This document shows, piece after piece, positions 24,898 to 33,865 of a stretch of DNA of 64,000 bases. Numbering within the stretch: the stretch's first letter is position 1; each line of letters opens with the position of its first letter. The position numbers and the translations under genes were made by a program. The notes under the pieces were generated by a model. The model did not search any database. It saw only the letters and a list, made by a program, of their open reading frames with translations, and was not told the DNA's origin. This stretch comes from Vibrio gigantis. GTDB lineage: Bacteria > Pseudomonadota > Gammaproteobacteria > Enterobacterales > Vibrionaceae. The DNA is taken from assembly GCF_024347515.1 (NCBI RefSeq), contig NZ_AP025493.1:806001-870000 (forward strand), written 5' to 3'.

Positions 24898-26643
24898 ATG
24901 CACTGTTCTTTCAATATAAATAACAATAATGAGAGCTTGCAACTAATCTATAATGAAGAAAAAATATATATCAAAAGAGACAGTAATAAGATATCCGAGG
25001 AAACTCTTAATAGTAAAGAGAGTTTTGTCTTCAAGTATTTAATTGAGAATGCTTCAATATCTAACCCTCAATCAGTTAGAGATGTTGAAGAGTCTTTTAA
25101 ATCGCATTTTGATGAAGAGTTCAGTTTATACGCATTAAAGAATATTATCGCGTCTATAAGAAAGAAATATCGAAGCCTGTGCAAAAAAGCCAAGGTTGAT
25201 AATAATAGTGAACTTATCTCTAACCTTTATAAGGTGGGTTACTTCATCGATCTCGATAAAAGCTCAACCAACCGTATCGCACCAAAGTACGACATCAACC
25301 AATTCAAGCCCAGCCAAATTGAGATGTTGAAACTGATGTTCAACACTTATCATAGAGAGCTGATCAAGGCTCTGATAACCGTGTTCACCATCTCTTCCTT
25401 TTTTCTATTCATTGTCTACTTTTTCCAAATCCTTTATACGATGAAAATTGCAGATGAGTACAGCGAGAACACTTTACACATTGCAGAAGAAATTATGGAT
25501 TTTGGCTGTAACAGCACGGGCGCGGTTCACTCATTAAGGCACTCTCTCAATCTCGATTCTGTCGTCATGACAACATCTTATGGCTCATGCTTTATCTCTA
25601 AAACACGTTCTAAGATGATAGAACTCGATCAAGTGGACGACTTCTACGATAGTACTGATTTTGCTTATTCACGTTTTACAAATACCGAGCACGACATTGA
25701 GATGACGGCTCGAATATCAAAACGCTCTATCGAAGCTCGATACAAGAACTCGCTATTGCCCCTGTTAGTCGATTCGATCTCCATCCAGAAGAATGGTTAC
25801 TACATCTTAAACCTTGGTGAAGAGAGTAAAACTATCTATCAAGCCCCATTACCTACTGGCGCAACCATCACTTTTTACAGTGATGACATCGTTGTGCTGT
25901 GGATTGCACTTTCTCTGATACTCGCCACACTGCTTTATCGAACCTATATTCTGGGCTTTGTGATCTACCTGTTTCGTTGGAAACACATCTCCTTTGAAGA
26001 AGAGCCTATCATCAACACAGAAGATAACAGCGTTCTGTATTACGAGCTGTTATCTCGTGTGCGTAACGTCGGCGTTTTGAACTTCATTAACACCATGAGA
26101 CGGACTAATTTACTCACCTTTCACACTATCTTGCTCATCGAGACTGTCAGAAAAGCTAAGTTAAACAATAGCCATGAGATCTATGGTGTCAACGTCTGCC
26201 CGAGTGCTTTGGTCGGGTCAAACTTCGCAAGACTTAGAGAACATTTAGCCGCGATGGAAGCGAATGAATTTATCGTCGAAATTACTGAGTATTCAAACAT
26301 TGGCTATGGATGTGAGGTTATAGATAACATTAAGGATATCAAAAAGCTTGGTATCACTATCGCACTGGATGACTTTGGTACGGGCAATAACAACATCGAG
26401 ATCATCGGTATTATCTCCCCAACTTATCTCAAGCTGGATCGTTGTTTTGTTAAAGACATCGAGTCAGGAGAGCACCATCAAGGCGTGTTACTTAACATCT
26501 CAGAGATCGGACGCTTATCCAACATCACAATGATTTACGAAGGTGTCGAAACGCGTAGGCAGCAATACATCTTGTGTCAGTTGGGCTACAACTTGCACCA
26601 GGGTTATCTGTATAGCAGGCCTCAAAGCACGACCAACGGATAA
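24898..26643 (+). CDS. ToxR-like winged-helix, CSS-type periplasmic domain and EAL fusion
   Basis: 581 residues. About 15-118 resembles an OmpR/ToxR-type winged helix, ending in the wing NLYKVGYFID. TM1 is about 155-183. The periplasmic region 184-330 has Cys204 and Cys231 like the disulfide of CSS-motif sensor domains. TM2 is about 331-359. The EAL domain covers about 375-578: E383 in ELLSR (EAL replaced by ELL), N432, E461, DDFGTG at 491-496, K512, E548 and Q568 are all present, so catalysis seems possible. Topology puts both the DNA-binding and EAL domains in the cytosol. I infer a one-component membrane regulator joining a periplasmic signal, c-di-GMP turnover and transcription. Confidence 0.85.
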   Translation: MHCSFNINNNNESLQLIYNEEKIYIKRDSNKISEETLNSKESFVFKYLIENASISNPQSVRDVEESFKSHFDEEFSLYALKNIIASIRKKYRSLCKKAKVDNNSELISNLYKVGYFIDLDKSSTNRIAPKYDINQFKPSQIEMLKLMFNTYHRELIKALITVFTISSFFLFIVYFFQILYTMKIADEYSENTLHIAEEIMDFGCNSTGAVHSLRHSLNLDSVVMTTSYGSCFISKTRSKMIELDQVDDFYDSTDFAYSRFTNTEHDIEMTARISKRSIEARYKNSLLPLLVDSISIQKNGYYILNLGEESKTIYQAPLPTGATITFYSDDIVVLWIALSLILATLLYRTYILGFVIYLFRWKHISFEEEPIINTEDNSVLYYELLSRVRNVGVLNFINTMRRTNLLTFHTILLIETVRKAKLNNSHEIYGVNVCPSALVGSNFARLREHLAAMEANEFIVEITEYSNIGYGCEVIDNIKDIKKLGITIALDDFGTGNNNIEIIGIISPTYLKLDRCFVKDIESGEHHQGVLLNISEIGRLSNITMIYEGVETRRQQYILCQLGYNLHQGYLYSRPQSTTNG

Positions 26644-26726
26644 TCGAGCCAATATCACACGCCTGTGGTTCAAACACTTGCGGGCTCTGCCGCACCGACT
26701 GGATACGGCGGAGCTCTAACAGAAGC

Positions 26727-29249
26727 TCAAACGCAGGCTTCAGGCTCCACAGGAAAGTATGCATCAACTAGCCCTTGGGCAGAAAGCGGCTTATCAAAGT
26801 AATAGCCTTGTAGTAAATCACAATGATATTGCTGTAGCTTCGCCATCTGTTCTGGGGTTTCTACCCCTTCAGCCACAACCTTCATCTGACACGATGCACC
26901 AATATCAATAATGGCTTTCACCAAGGTTTCACTGTGCTGGTTTGAGTTCAGTTTACCAATGAAAGATCTGTCTATCTTTATCTCTGAGATTGGCAGAATA
27001 TTAAGGTAATTGAGTGATGAAAATCCTGTACCAAAATCATCAAGAGAAATACCAAATCCATAATCTCGAAGCCTTCTCAGTATTGGCTCGACAATATGCA
27101 GATCTTTAATAAGGATGTTTTCCGTTAATTCGAGAGTCACGCGTTGTGGAGCGATACCGATTTCCTCCACTAAACGTATTACTTTCTCATCAAAACCTAG
27201 TTCGAATACCTGTTTAGGCGAAACGTTAACGGACACACCTATCGCCTCAGGTCCATTTGGCATCAAATTTAGGGTGTCTTCACACGCTCTCCTCAACACG
27301 AACTCACCAATCTCATGAATTTTCCCGACTCGTTCAGCCGCCGGAATGAAGTCTAATGGTGAGACAAATCCTAGTGAGCCATTACTCCAGCGGCACAGCG
27401 CTTCCACGCCTTTTAACTGTTTTGAGTGTGCATCGACCTGCGGCTGATAGAACACGCTGAATTCACCACGTTCTAGAGCCGTTTCTAACTGCTTTTCAAC
27501 CGAATAGTCATACTTCACTTTTCGATTGATTACATCATCATAAAAAACGGCATCCCCCTTGCTCGACTCCTTTGCCTTGTACAACACAATATCCGCTTTC
27601 GTCAGCAATTCTTCTACTTCCGTACCATCATAAGGGTACATGGAGACGCCCGCCGAGCACCGAGTTGATACCGTTACACCATTTAGGTTGAAAGATGGAT
27701 TGAAGACATCTTGTATCTTTTGAACTTTCTGCTCTGCATCTGAAAGGTCATGAATACCGGGCAAGCAGAAAACAAATTCGTCTCCCCCAAAGCGAGAGAC
27801 GATATCATTCGCTCCCAAAATATCTTCAAAACGCTGACCTATCTGCTTTAACAGTTCGTCTCCACTCGCATGACCAAACTGGTCATTGATGCGCTTGAAG
27901 TTATCGAGATCGACAAAAACCAATGCCACCAGCTTTCCTTCAAGTTTTGAGCGAGCAATCGCCCGACTAACTTGAAGCTCTAGTTCAGAACGATTAGGAA
28001 GTGCCGTCAAAGAGTCGTGCTTAGCCATATGTTGCAGTCGACGGCGACTGTTTTGGATTCGGCTAAAGTCATCTGCGATTCTCTGCTCCATTTGAGAAAA
28101 GCGTATCGATATTCTTCGACTGATAAGAGCGCTAATAAAAATACAGCTCATCGTCACCAGCACACTCAATATCAGAACAAGACCAAATTCGTTGCGAGAT
28201 TCAGCTAACAGCTCATTTTTTCGTTTCTCTATCGAGGCATTAACATTATTCAAATACACGCCTGTGCCGACGATCCAATGCCAATCACCGACCTTTTTGA
28301 CATAGCTACTTTTAGGCCCAATAACGCCATTTTTATCTGCGGTAATATAATCAACGAATCCGCCCTCTTCAGATTTCGCTAGAACATCATGTTTAAAGCG
28401 ACTTCCAAGATCATCGTAGACATTGATTCCTTGCCCAATATTAATTCGATTTGCGTGGAGTAAGCTGTCACCATTTTGTTCAAAAACAAACAGGTAGCCA
28501 TTGTCACCCACGGTTACTCTCGACAATATTTCTAGAATCCTTTGATAACTGGCTCGCTTCACATCATCCAGAGACACGCCAGTACCAAAGTACCAGTCAA
28601 AGGGCTCGAATCGACGGATATAGGTTAACTTCTCATAGTGAGCACTTTCGATATAAGGCTTCTCTAAATCTCGCCCCTCTAGCTCTGGGCGCGGAACGAA
28701 ATATCGAGAAAAAGCACCATTACTCTGCTTAAGAAGTTCAATTTGTTCTTTGATGACAGCCACACCTTGACTGTCTGTCGTCTTAAGCTGATTGGTGTTT
28801 TCAATTTCTGGGTTGAGAGGATGAACGAGTGATGTACCCTGCATATCATAGGCGTAGATGTACTCTTGCTTTTCAGCATAACTCAATTTTCTGATCTCAT
28901 TTAAAATCAGTTGTTTAAGTTTTTCTTCAGGCAGATGTTGATTCGAAGAGTAAATGTTTTGAGCCGCTGTGTACGCCCTATCTAACCGACGGGTAATGCG
29001 TTTTTTCACTTCACCTTCAACAAGACTTTGAGTGTGTTTAATTTGCTGAGAAACCTGAAGGACCTGCGCCTCAATAGAGCCTTTTTGGGCGGCAATATAG
29101 TCGGTTCGAATTAACTCAACCAACGCCTTAACCTTTTGATTCACACTCTTGAACATCGCCATATTCAAGATGATCGCAGAAAAGATGATGATGGTTATTG
29201 GCAAATACTTGGTAAACCAGACCAGTTTTTTGTCATTAATGTGCAACAT
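26727..29249 (-). CDS. membrane Cache-GGDEF-EAL c-di-GMP enzyme
   Basis: 840 residues. TM1 is about 12-30, then a large periplasmic region with two Cache-like modules (each ending in GTGVSLDDV and GTGVYLNNV type strands), TM2 about 352-374, GGDEF with intact RFGGDEF and EAL with intact VEALCRW, DDFGTGFSS and KIDRSF. Both activities look intact. The paired GTGV motifs indicate a double Cache (dCache-like) sensor for small molecules. It is convergent with the wHTH-EAL gene, 83 bp apart. Confidence 0.93.
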   Translation of the reverse strand: MLHINDKKLVWFTKYLPITIIIFSAIILNMAMFKSVNQKVKALVELIRTDYIAAQKGSIEAQVLQVSQQIKHTQSLVEGEVKKRITRRLDRAYTAAQNIYSSNQHLPEEKLKQLILNEIRKLSYAEKQEYIYAYDMQGTSLVHPLNPEIENTNQLKTTDSQGVAVIKEQIELLKQSNGAFSRYFVPRPELEGRDLEKPYIESAHYEKLTYIRRFEPFDWYFGTGVSLDDVKRASYQRILEILSRVTVGDNGYLFVFEQNGDSLLHANRINIGQGINVYDDLGSRFKHDVLAKSEEGGFVDYITADKNGVIGPKSSYVKKVGDWHWIVGTGVYLNNVNASIEKRKNELLAESRNEFGLVLILSVLVTMSCIFISALISRRISIRFSQMEQRIADDFSRIQNSRRRLQHMAKHDSLTALPNRSELELQVSRAIARSKLEGKLVALVFVDLDNFKRINDQFGHASGDELLKQIGQRFEDILGANDIVSRFGGDEFVFCLPGIHDLSDAEQKVQKIQDVFNPSFNLNGVTVSTRCSAGVSMYPYDGTEVEELLTKADIVLYKAKESSKGDAVFYDDVINRKVKYDYSVEKQLETALERGEFSVFYQPQVDAHSKQLKGVEALCRWSNGSLGFVSPLDFIPAAERVGKIHEIGEFVLRRACEDTLNLMPNGPEAIGVSVNVSPKQVFELGFDEKVIRLVEEIGIAPQRVTLELTENILIKDLHIVEPILRRLRDYGFGISLDDFGTGFSSLNYLNILPISEIKIDRSFIGKLNSNQHSETLVKAIIDIGASCQMKVVAEGVETPEQMAKLQQYHCDLLQGYYFDKPLSAQGLVDAYFPVEPEACV

Positions 29250-29368
29250 ACGAACTCAACACCACGGTACGGAGTGCTATATAATAACGTTGTTTTTACT
29301 GAACATCCAACCATAAAAATATTCTATTAATTTTTATAAAAGTCTTGCCAATACGAATAAAAAGGTTA

Positions 29369-29390
29369 GTGTTATACACATGTATATCAC
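29369..29390. promoter_or_regulatory. palindromic operator of the YtrA-type regulator
   Basis: GTGTTATACA, CA, TGTATATCAC is an inverted repeat with one mismatch per arm, 15 bp before the regulator start. YtrA-subfamily GntR proteins bind such GTnTA...TAnAC palindromes, so autoregulation is likely. Confidence 0.65.
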
Positions 29391-29405
29391 CATGCAGTTT
29401 TAATT

Positions 29406-29777
29406 ATGACCGAATGGAAAGACGACCAACCGATCTTTAGACAGCTTGCCACTAAGATCAGCGACCAGATTCTGCAGGGTATTTGGCTAGAGCAACAAGC
29501 CCTGCCCTCGGTTCGCGCTGTTGCTGCTGATCTTAAGATCAACCACCTCACCGTCATGAAAAGCTACCAGTTACTGGTTGATGAAGGCCTAGTTGAAAAG
29601 AAGCGAGGCCAAGGTATGTATGTAGCCGAAGGTGCACTTCAAAAATTGAAAGAGTCTGCACACCAAACTTTCATCAATACACAGATCCCAGCCATCGCTG
29701 AGACGCTAGGCATCATTGATATGAGTGTCGAAGAACTCGTGAAACAGCTAGAACAACATATAAAGGACAAGTCATGA
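29406..29777 (+). CDS. GntR family regulator, YtrA subfamily
   Basis: 123 residues: an N-terminal winged helix (about 5-72) with PIFRQLATKISDQI, LPSVRAVAADLKINHLTVMK and EKKRGQGMYV, followed by only about 50 residues. The short effector tail is the mark of the YtrA subfamily, which almost always controls an adjacent ABC transporter. It overlaps the ATPase gene by 4 nt (ATGA). The operator at 29369-29390 overlaps the likely promoter. Confidence 0.92.
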   Translation: MTEWKDDQPIFRQLATKISDQILQGIWLEQQALPSVRAVAADLKINHLTVMKSYQLLVDEGLVEKKRGQGMYVAEGALQKLKESAHQTFINTQIPAIAETLGIIDMSVEELVKQLEQHIKDKS

Positions 29778-30628
29778 GTACTTTACTTTCAGTGAAAAAC
29801 GTCACTAAAACTTATTCAAATCAAGTGGGTGTCGAGAACATCAGCTTTGAGCTAAAACCAGGACAAGTGCTTGGCTTACTTGGCCATAATGGCGCTGGTA
29901 AATCGACTCTCATCAAATCACTGCTTGGTGGGCATAACTACCAGGGTGAAATCGAAGTAAACGGCTACCACCCTATCCACCAGCACGCAGAGCTCATGCT
30001 GCACTTGTCGTATATCTCAGATGTTAACGTGTTGCCCGAGTGGATGACGGTTAAACAGCTGCTTCGATATACTGAAGGTGTGCACCCGAGCTTCGACAAG
30101 CAAAAAGCAGAACAGACCTTAAGCAGCACCAACATTAAGCTATCTTCTACGATCAAACAGCTATCTAAAGGGATGAAGGTACAACTCCACCTTGCGATCA
30201 TCATCGCGACTGACACTCAGGTACTCATCTTGGATGAACCAACACTGGGTTTAGATTTGCTATATCGCGATACTTTCTATCGCCACCTATTAGAGTGGTT
30301 CCACGATGGCAAGCGCGCCATGATCATTGCAAGCCATGAGGTTTCAGAGATTGAACACTTATTAACGGATGTGCTGATTTTAAAGCAAGGCCATTGTGTG
30401 CTGCAAAAGAGCATGGAAGACATCGAGAACGACTATTTCATTATCGAAGTTGCTGACAACCACTCAAGCGACATTCAAAAACTGAAACCACTCACTTCAC
30501 AACCGGGGTTAGGAACGACTAAATGGTTATTGGAAGGTCAGTACAAACCACAAGTTGAATCGTTGGGTACTATCTACAACGTTGGTCTCGCAGATCTATT
30601 CCTTGCAACACAGACGGAGAAGGCATAA
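29774..30628 (+). CDS. ABC transporter ATP-binding protein
   Basis: 284 residues with Walker A GHNGAGKST, a diverged signature QLSKGMKVQ in place of LSGGQ, Walker B VLILDEPTLGLD and the switch His in IIASHEV. It energises the permease encoded next (1-nt overlap). The substrate is unknown; the set resembles YtrB-type or drug/lantibiotic immunity exporters. LSKGMK instead of LSGGQ is common in this ABC-2 exporter group. Confidence 0.93.
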   Translation: MSTLLSVKNVTKTYSNQVGVENISFELKPGQVLGLLGHNGAGKSTLIKSLLGGHNYQGEIEVNGYHPIHQHAELMLHLSYISDVNVLPEWMTVKQLLRYTEGVHPSFDKQKAEQTLSSTNIKLSSTIKQLSKGMKVQLHLAIIIATDTQVLILDEPTLGLDLLYRDTFYRHLLEWFHDGKRAMIIASHEVSEIEHLLTDVLILKQGHCVLQKSMEDIENDYFIIEVADNHSSDIQKLKPLTSQPGLGTTKWLLEGQYKPQVESLGTIYNVGLADLFLATQTEKA

Positions 30629-31485
30629 TGCACGCAAGTTTTTACATGCTAGAAAAAGAACTTATCGAGCACAAAATTAACACTAGATTACCTTTGTTTA
30701 TTGGGCTGTGTGGTTTCTTGCTTTTCGTTAGCTTGTTCTTTAGCGGCCAAGCACAACACGACTTTTTCTTCCAAATGGAAGTGAACGGCGACGTAAGCAG
30801 CATGCACAGAGACTTCTCGCGAGATCTCAATTCAGTGATCTACTTTGGCGCTGGCCTAATTTCACTGTTGCTTTCGACGCTTTACATCCCTAAAACACTG
30901 CGTAAAGAGCGCCAAGAAGGCAGTTCGATGTTTTGGAGAAGCATGCCAGTATCGAATGCCATGACTCACGCCGTGAAGCTAGGTTTCGGTTTAGTGGTGA
31001 TCCCTGCTATCTGTGCACTATTGGTCCTATTTGCTGATGTTCTGTTCTGGATTCTGAACCTATCGAGTGAACAACCATTGGCACTGTTAGTTGAGCAGCA
31101 GTCGTTATTCTACGTACTCAGCAATTGGGTGGTGTTCTTTGGTCGAATGCTGTTGGTTGCGTTAGTTCTATTACCATTGGCAACGATGACTCTGGCAATT
31201 TCGCAATTGGTTAACTCTCCGCTGCTTGTCATCTTTGTCTCTAGCTTTGCAATAAAATGGTTGGCTATCGCGCTATTCGGTTTCTATGGCATCAATGACT
31301 TCTTTTCTGTCATCGCTTCACTGCCGATGAAAGTGCTGACGACAAGTAACCCATTCAGTGCACTTTCAGAAGTTTCGATTCTATCGCTAAGTATTTACAT
31401 CCTGCTCGGTATTGGCGGTTATCTACTGAGCCTTAAACTGAACAGAACCGACGATGTGAGCTTGAAGACGCTGTTCCAACGCTAG
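30628..31485 (+). CDS. ABC-2 type transporter permease
   Basis: 285 residues with six hydrophobic segments (about 22-40, 74-92, 114-140, 168-193, 197-222 and 252-273) and an early cytosolic LRKERQEGSSMFWRSMPVS loop typical of ABC-2 permeases. It completes the GntR-ATPase-permease operon. A terminator hairpin follows at 31538-31566. Confidence 0.9.
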   Translation: MHASFYMLEKELIEHKINTRLPLFIGLCGFLLFVSLFFSGQAQHDFFFQMEVNGDVSSMHRDFSRDLNSVIYFGAGLISLLLSTLYIPKTLRKERQEGSSMFWRSMPVSNAMTHAVKLGFGLVVIPAICALLVLFADVLFWILNLSSEQPLALLVEQQSLFYVLSNWVVFFGRMLLVALVLLPLATMTLAISQLVNSPLLVIFVSSFAIKWLAIALFGFYGINDFFSVIASLPMKVLTTSNPFSALSEVSILSLSIYILLGIGGYLLSLKLNRTDDVSLKTLFQR

Positions 31486-31537
31486 ACTCATCTAGCCTGA
31501 GCCTCAAGGTTCATCACGCACACACAAAATCTAAATC

Positions 31538-31567
31538 AAAGCTTCTGAGAAATCGGGAGCTTTTTTA
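31538..31567 (+). terminator. terminator of the GntR/ABC operon
   Basis: AAAGCTTC and GGAGCTTT arms (one mismatch) around TGAGAAATCG are followed by a TTTTTT tract. Confidence 0.75.
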
Positions 31568-31846
31568 TTGGCTGGCACTTTCTTTCAAGAGAAATGCATT
31601 TCAGTGACTGTAATAGTGAAAAAGATATAGTCGCGGGTACGAGTTGATTTTGGTGCGTAAGAATTAAGTGAAGTAGAGATAACAAGAGAGGGTATCAATG
31701 AGCTGACATTGAATTGCATTGTTGTTAATGCCTGCCAGCTCTTTGGGGATGATTTCTTTAGTCGCCGACCAGATGAAGGTCCTTAAGAGTGCTATTGAAA
31801 TCGGTTTGTTGCGTTTTACATTTGACTAAGCTTTTCAGCTTTTAAA
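31568..31846. other. intergenic stretch, nothing recognised
   Basis: No ORF above about 25 codons with a ribosome binding site was found on either strand, and no repeat or RNA gene recognised. Confidence 0.4.
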
Positions 31847-31867
31847 GCTTTACGATTTAAAGCTTAT
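31847..31867 (-). terminator. possible terminator hairpin after the 27-residue ORF
   Basis: On the minus strand AGCTTTA, AATCG, TAAAGCT forms a 7-bp stem right after the stop codon. The following tract is only weakly T-rich, so this is uncertain. Confidence 0.35.
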
Positions 31868-31947
31868 TTCTTTGATGCTTCTTTTGACGTGTCTTTCCAG
31901 TATTGGATACGAACGCGATGAAGCTGTGCTCTTCTCATTTTTTTCAT
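31864..31947 (-). CDS. candidate 27-residue basic micro-protein
   Basis: An ATG at 31947 follows AAAGGAAATATCCCTT (Shine-Dalgarno about 10 nt upstream) and opens 27 codons with a strongly basic product (starts MKKMRRAQLHRVRIQYWK). A hairpin follows directly. Basic amphipathic composition is unusual for chance ORFs. It could be a small protein or part of a small RNA; no homologue is recognised. Confidence 0.35.
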   Translation of the reverse strand: MKKMRRAQLHRVRIQYWKDTSKEASKK

Positions 31948-32434
31948 AAGGGATATTTCCTTTTCTTTAACTGCTCTTCATGAGCTATTTTTATTGCCAA
32001 CCATTCGAATCTAACGGTGTTTGATGCCCAGATCAATGATACAAATCACAAAATATATAGAGTTTTGAGTACTATTTACATCAAAGTATGACCTAGATAT
32101 CAACTGTGGCTCAATTTAATCCAATGAGCCGCTTTTCAAAACTAAGGTTAGTTCTCTCAGATGACAAATTCATTTCAGTACCAATACAGTTCAATGATAC
32201 CTGTTCAATAGACCGGACCAACGCAGATTTAGTTCCCAATAACTTACCTTTCCTACCTATTAACTTATCGCCTCAACCAACCCAAGTTACAACGTAACTA
32301 AAATTCCTGTTAGATTGACCGTTTTTTATTCACATTAGCCTATACGACACAAACTCAAAATGGGATTATGTTTATAACGGACGGAGCTTTTAATGGAAAA
32401 AGCGAGTAATGAGTAAAATAAAATGGACGTAATA
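31948..32434. other. AT-rich intergenic region before the ABM gene
   Basis: Contains a 63-codon frame (32106-32297) starting with GTG without a ribosome binding site and ending in repetitive Pro/Gln/Thr, which I do not accept. No other feature recognised. Confidence 0.35.
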
Positions 32435-32725
32435 ATGAGTAAAGTCATTCTACAAGGGCATATTCTGGTGCCAGACAACGACCTAGAAGCGGTCACACAA
32501 GCGTTGGTTGTTCATAAAGAACTCACGCTGTCAGAACCCGGTTGTATTGTGTTTCGAGTCAGCCAAAGCTCACTTCAACCGAATCGCTTTGAAGTATATG
32601 AAGAGTTCACTAACCGTGAAGCATTTGAGACCCACCAGAATAGAGTTAAAACCTCTGACTGGGGCAAGATAACCAAGAACGTGACACGCCATTATCAAGT
32701 AACCGATGTAACCACACCATCATGA
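32435..32725 (+). CDS. antibiotic biosynthesis monooxygenase (ABM) domain protein
   Basis: 96 residues from the ATG at 32435; an ATG twelve bases upstream lacks a ribosome binding site. The dimeric alpha+beta barrel signature is visible: EPGCIVFRVSQS and YEEFTNREAFETHQ. These small proteins are often quinol or aromatic monooxygenases or heme-degrading enzymes; the substrate is unknown. Overlaps the next gene by 4 nt (ATGA). Confidence 0.85.
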   Translation: MSKVILQGHILVPDNDLEAVTQALVVHKELTLSEPGCIVFRVSQSSLQPNRFEVYEEFTNREAFETHQNRVKTSDWGKITKNVTRHYQVTDVTTPS

Positions 32726-33276
32726 CCCAAGCATTGACCCAACAAGTCGCTGCCTTGATCGAACAAGATCCGCTGCGAACAAAAATCTTAGAGTGCGTGG
32801 CTCAATTAGATCTACCACAATGCTATGTCGCTGCAGGCTTTGCGAGGAACCTAGTTTGGGATCACCTACATGGCTTCGACTCACCTACACCACTCAATGA
32901 CATTGATGTGATCTACTTTGCTCGCGGGGATACCTCTTACGAATCGGATACTCGATACGAAGCCCTGCTTCAAGAAAGGTTACCTGAACTCAACTGGCAA
33001 GTTCGTAACCAAGCCAACATGCACATAAGAAACAATGACAAACCTTACAAAAGCTCATTAGATGCGATGAGTTATTGGCCAGAGAAAGAAACCGCAGTGG
33101 GCGTAAAACAGAGCCTCACTGGAGATATCGAGTGTATTTCGGCCTTTGGCTTAGAGATCTTGTTTGATTTAAAAGTCACACCCAACCCAAAACGTAGCCG
33201 AAATATATTTGATCAAAGAGTGCAATCCAAGGGCTGGCTAATCCAATGGCCCAATCTAACAATTAGTCACCGTTAA
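32722..33276 (+). CDS. nucleotidyltransferase family protein (NTP_transf_6/DUF925-like)
   Basis: 184 residues with a nucleotidyltransferase core: AAGFARNLVWD near 37-47 and the metal-binding LNDIDVIYF near 58-66. The family is recognised from memory (PF06042). Members are predicted nucleotidyltransferases with unproven substrate. Coupled to the ABM gene by an ATGA overlap. Confidence 0.85.
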   Translation: MTQALTQQVAALIEQDPLRTKILECVAQLDLPQCYVAAGFARNLVWDHLHGFDSPTPLNDIDVIYFARGDTSYESDTRYEALLQERLPELNWQVRNQANMHIRNNDKPYKSSLDAMSYWPEKETAVGVKQSLTGDIECISAFGLEILFDLKVTPNPKRSRNIFDQRVQSKGWLIQWPNLTISHR

Positions 33277-33422
33277 CTAGCGGTCGAATTCAAAGCTAAA
33301 ACTATTGACTAAACGTCCAATCAGATCGAACATGCCCCACCTGCTAGCTTATTAACTTAGTAACTAATCAACCGCGCGCGGCGACTAACTAGTGCGCCCT
33401 CTCGTCATTCCGAGTAACGACC

Positions 33423-33848
33423 ATGAACCAACAATACATGCTGCAAGCACTTGAAGCTTCGCGCCAAGCCCTACCCGATTGCCAACCAAACCCACCTGTA
33501 GGCTGTGTTTTGGTGAGGAACGATGAGGTAGTGTCTGTAGGGCATACACAGAAGGTCGGTGGAAACCACGCCGAGGTTGAAGCGTTAAATAACTATGATG
33601 GCGAAATGGAAGGTGTAACGGCCTATGTGACATTAGAGCCATGCTCATTTGTTGGCAGAACACCCGCTTGCGCCAATACACTCGTTAAAGCAGGTGTAAA
33701 GCACGTCGTCGTTGCTATGCTAGACCCAGATCCGCGCAATAATGGTCGTGGTGTCGCGATACTCGAATCACACGGCGTGAGGGTTGATGTTGGGTTATGC
33801 CGAGCGCAAGTGAGCGCCTTTCTAATCCCGTATCTTGGTAAGTCCTAG
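33423..33848 (+). CDS. stand-alone RibD-type deaminase domain protein
   Basis: 141 residues with the zinc-deaminase signatures HAEVEAL and PCSFVGRTPAC, plus the RibD-specific MLDPDPRNNGRG. It ends after the deaminase domain (full RibD is about 370 residues with a reductase), so it lacks the reductase half and is not split by frameshift. It may deaminate a pyrimidine such as the riboflavin precursor or another substrate. It sits alone, away from rib genes. Confidence 0.85.
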   Translation: MNQQYMLQALEASRQALPDCQPNPPVGCVLVRNDEVVSVGHTQKVGGNHAEVEALNNYDGEMEGVTAYVTLEPCSFVGRTPACANTLVKAGVKHVVVAMLDPDPRNNGRGVAILESHGVRVDVGLCRAQVSAFLIPYLGKS

Positions 33849-33865
33849 AGCTTAAACAACCAGTA

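Noticed and set aside
32106..32297. 63-codon plus-strand ORF in the gap before the ABM gene
   Set aside because: GTG start without Shine-Dalgarno and low-complexity end; no family.
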